A stretch of 24,413 nt of DNA from JAGQYH01 sp041393015. Lineage in GTDB: Bacteria > Bacteroidota > Bacteroidia > Chitinophagales > JADIYW01. The notes under the pieces are model-generated. The model searched no databases. It saw only the letters and a program-made list of their open reading frames with translations, and was not told where the DNA came from. The translations under genes and the position numbers were made by a program. Location of the stretch: the NCBI GenBank assembly GCA_041393015.1, contig JAWKKV010000016.1, forward strand, positions 1 through 24,413, in the 5' to 3' direction. This document shows, in pieces, positions 22,660 to 24,413 of this stretch; positions within the stretch are counted from its first letter, which is position 1, and each line of letters starts with the position of its first letter.

Positions 22660-22717
22660 GGCGTTGGCGCATCGCATTTATTAAGAGCTTTGAAGGAATA
22701 TATTAAAGCGCCGTATT
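22660..22717 (+). repeat. 58-bp direct repeat, right copy (free-standing E2 tail)
   Basis: Perfect copy of 21173-21230. With the nine bases before it, it still encodes 22 residues of the acyltransferase C-terminus (LVDG through KAPY) and ends in TGA instead of TAG. Left of 22651 no further similarity to the acyltransferase is seen, so this is a detached gene tail and probably not expressed. Confidence 0.97.
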
Positions 22718-22901
22718 GAAAAGGACAAATTCAAACGCAAATTCAAGCTCAATATCAAAGATAGTGTTTCATTCCTGCGGACAGTAAAAAACTTTAGTTC
22801 CTCCATCCATTATAGCCAAAAATCAAGTCCAATATTGATGCTCGTCATTGTCTAGTTTGTATTATGTACAGACCTTATATATGAATCAAAAAGATGTTAT
22901 T

Positions 22902-24413
22902 ATGAGAACAATTTTATTTATTGCGCTGATGGTGGCAATGGCTTTCACCATGCAGGCACAAAACATTATTTATGTATCCCCTGGAGGAAGCGGAACAGGA
23001 GAAACCGCCAACAGCCCTACTAATCTTCAAAATGCTTTAAATGCTGCTAAGATTAACAATTTGGCAGATGAATTGCGTTTACAGGAAGGCGTTTACAATG
23101 GCACCTCTTATTATTATGATTTGACCGGCAGCGACAATACGGATATTACCATAAAAGGCGGATGGAATGCCACTTATACCGTACAAAGCACCAATATATC
23201 AGCTACCAAAATTGATGGTCTGGGCGTTAATCGAGGATTAGAGATTAATGGTAGTGGTGCCGCTAAAGACATCATCGTTAGCATAGAATATTTAACTTTT
23301 TCTAATTGTAAAATAATAGATGTCAATGGTGGTGCTTTAATTGTGACAGGAGGAGCTAATGATGAATTTGACTCCAAAATCCATTTAAATTTAGATCATA
23401 TTCACTTTATGAACAATCAAACTGTCTCTAGCGGATCAGGAGGAGCAATTTACACAAACTGTTCTTTTGATATTACCAATTGTGTATTTGATGGAAATGA
23501 AGCCGCTAACAATGGCGGAGCTATTTTCGCTGCTTATCTTAACATCAATGAAGATCTTGATAGAAACATCTACCGAACCACCTTTTTAAACAATATCAAC
23601 CGAGGCAATCAGGGTTCTTCTATTTGGACCAATACAACACTAAAAATTGAAAACAGCAGTTTCTACGGCGTGGACGACAATGGAAGTTCAGGCAATGGAA
23701 GTGCTGTTTATGGCAACAACAATGCAGATATCAATATCGATAGATGTGAGTTTGAAGGCATCACGATTAATTATTGGGGGAGCGCGGTACAAGGATTTGA
23801 TGCCGATATTGAAATTAGCAACTCAAAATTCACCTATAATAAGTCGGGAGTTATTACCGGATACGGAACGGTAGCCTTCTATCACAGCAATAGTGATATC
23901 GACAGAGAGTTAAAAATTACCAATTGCACCTTTGCCAATAACGAAGGACCAATTACCGGAATTGGCGGGAATGCCGTTAACTTCAGAGGCGATGAAGGTG
24001 ATCAGCTAAAAATTTACAACTCTATCTTTTGGAAAAACGGCTCTGTGCCTTTATACTCAGAATCCGGAACCGCAGTAATTGATTACAGCATCAGCGAATA
24101 TGGCACGAATGGCTTTACAGAAGGAGCAAATTTTTCGTTCACCACAGATCCGTTGTTAAATGCCGCTAACAACTTGAGTAGTAATTCACCTTGTATTGAT
24201 GCCGGAAGTTCCGCTTATATTGACCCATCTTGGAAAGACTTTTTTGGAGATCCAAGAGTAGTGGGCGCAGAAGTTGATATGGGCCACGAAGAATATCAAG
24301 AAGTGAATACCGGAATTACAAACTTGGAGTTAGCGAACATAACACTTTATCCTAATCCCGTAGTTGATAAACTATACTTAGAATTAGGCGAAATAGGGAA
24401 GAAAAAGTACACC
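22902..24413 (+). CDS. Secreted right-handed beta-helix protein with type IX sorting domain (C-terminus cut by window edge)
   Basis: The first 504 codons of a gene that leaves the window. ATG 22902 gives a compact signal peptide (MRTILFIALMVAMAFTMQAQ); an in-frame ATG at 22881 would add MNQKDVI ahead of it and is less likely. Mature sequence opens IIYVSPGGSGTGE, typical of parallel beta-helix proteins. Repeated coils follow of the form xIxNCxFxxNxAxxNGGAI (for example TNCVFDGNEAANNGGAIF, ENSSFYG, ITNCTFANNEG), as in polymorphic outer-membrane/right-handed beta-helix repeats. Near the end LLNAANNLSSNSPCIDAGSS and VVGAEVDMGHEEYQ are the usual closing block of these helices. NITLYPNPVVDKLYLEL then starts a type A sorting domain, so export through the type IX system is expected. 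An adhesin or polysaccharide-binding role is possible; no catalytic residues were recognised. Confidence 0.9.
   Translation, partial: MRTILFIALMVAMAFTMQAQNIIYVSPGGSGTGETANSPTNLQNALNAAKINNLADELRLQEGVYNGTSYYYDLTGSDNTDITIKGGWNATYTVQSTNISATKIDGLGVNRGLEINGSGAAKDIIVSIEYLTFSNCKIIDVNGGALIVTGGANDEFDSKIHLNLDHIHFMNNQTVSSGSGGAIYTNCSFDITNCVFDGNEAANNGGAIFAAYLNINEDLDRNIYRTTFLNNINRGNQGSSIWTNTTLKIENSSFYGVDDNGSSGNGSAVYGNNNADINIDRCEFEGITINYWGSAVQGFDADIEISNSKFTYNKSGVITGYGTVAFYHSNSDIDRELKITNCTFANNEGPITGIGGNAVNFRGDEGDQLKIYNSIFWKNGSVPLYSESGTAVIDYSISEYGTNGFTEGANFSFTTDPLLNAANNLSSNSPCIDAGSSAYIDPSWKDFFGDPRVVGAEVDMGHEEYQEVNTGITNLELANITLYPNPVVDKLYLELGEIGKKKYT

Larger units (their letters stand above)
21173..22717. mobile_element. 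Candidate small integrated cassette bounded by 58-bp direct repeats
   Basis: A unit of 1487 bp (start of repeat to start of repeat) lies between two perfect copies of the acyltransferase 3' end. The left copy completes the intact host gene; the right copy is a free-standing tail with its own in-frame TGA stop. Inside are only two genes on the minus strand, an HTH protein and a nucleotidyltransferase. This is the footprint left by elements that integrate at a gene's 3' end and restore it. However, no integrase or transposase is encoded, so mobilisation would need an enzyme supplied elsewhere, or the structure arose by homologous recombination with a relative's locus. Confidence 0.6.

Noticed and set aside
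22432..22719. A plus-strand open frame that ends in the acyltransferase tail and might look like a small gene or fusion
   Set aside because: Its first part is antisense to the HTH gene and its operator; only the last 22 codons match the acyltransferase because of the direct repeat. No sensible start region or domain is present.
1..24413. tRNA, rRNA or known riboswitches
   Set aside because: No cloverleaf, ribosomal signature or recognised aptamer was seen on either strand when reading by eye; a covariance-model scan would be needed to be sure.

Overview
The window looks like chromosomal DNA of a Bacteroidota bacterium. It is AT-rich, two secreted proteins carry YPNP-type C-terminal domains of the type IX secretion system, there are several outer-membrane barrel genes with short Sec signal peptides ending in Q, and one good TAnnTTTG promoter box is visible. 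The genus cannot be named from the sequence. No rRNA, tRNA, CRISPR array, integrase or transposase was found.

Layout. 1-1442 (minus): a two-component pair, an OmpR/PhoB-type regulator followed by a PhoR-like histidine kinase cut by the window edge. 1731-3611 (plus): rfbA and galE, adjacent with no gap, making sugar nucleotides. 3611-3781: an interrupted palindrome. 3896-6226: a large secreted protein built of two repeated modules plus a sorting domain. 6266-6297: a bidirectional terminator. 6334-7368 (minus): recA. 7720-11767 (plus): a likely surface-polysaccharide/envelope operon made of a polyprenyl-phosphate sugar transferase, a RemB/Wzi-like outer-membrane protein overlapping it by 20 bases, and a small barrel protein, closed by a strong terminator. 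11830-13356: about 1.5 kb of decayed coding DNA ending in a DUF2834 remnant. 13353-14514: two small membrane-protein genes (DUF6498, DUF805). 14535-15356: a GxxExxY gene embedded in many copies of a CTTWGTG-based repeat. 15519-18610: leuA and leuC of leucine biosynthesis, separated by a different inverted repeat, with no leuD or leuB following. 18655-18818: a gene-less copy of the CTTWGTG repeat block. 18888-20060: an HD-domain phosphohydrolase and a TRIC/UPF0126 membrane protein. 20070-20290: more repeats. 20423-21232: a stand-alone 2-oxoacid dehydrogenase acyltransferase domain. 21233-22659: an inserted two-gene module. 22881 to the end: a secreted parallel beta-helix protein with the start of a sorting domain.

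The most notable structure is at 21173-22717. A 58-bp perfect direct repeat, equal to the last 19 codons of the acyltransferase gene, flanks a cassette with a helix-turn-helix gene and an AbiEii-like nucleotidyltransferase gene on the opposite strand. The acyltransferase gene remains intact, its reading frame is also kept in the second copy of its tail, and just outside the perfect repeat the two copies differ only at synonymous positions. This resembles a small element that enters the 3' end of a housekeeping gene and restores it, carrying a possible toxin-antitoxin or abortive-infection module with its own operator. No recombinase is encoded in the cassette.

Several unrelated families of interspersed repeats sit between the housekeeping genes. 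The genome therefore appears rich in small extragenic repeats that move or spread without visible transposase genes.
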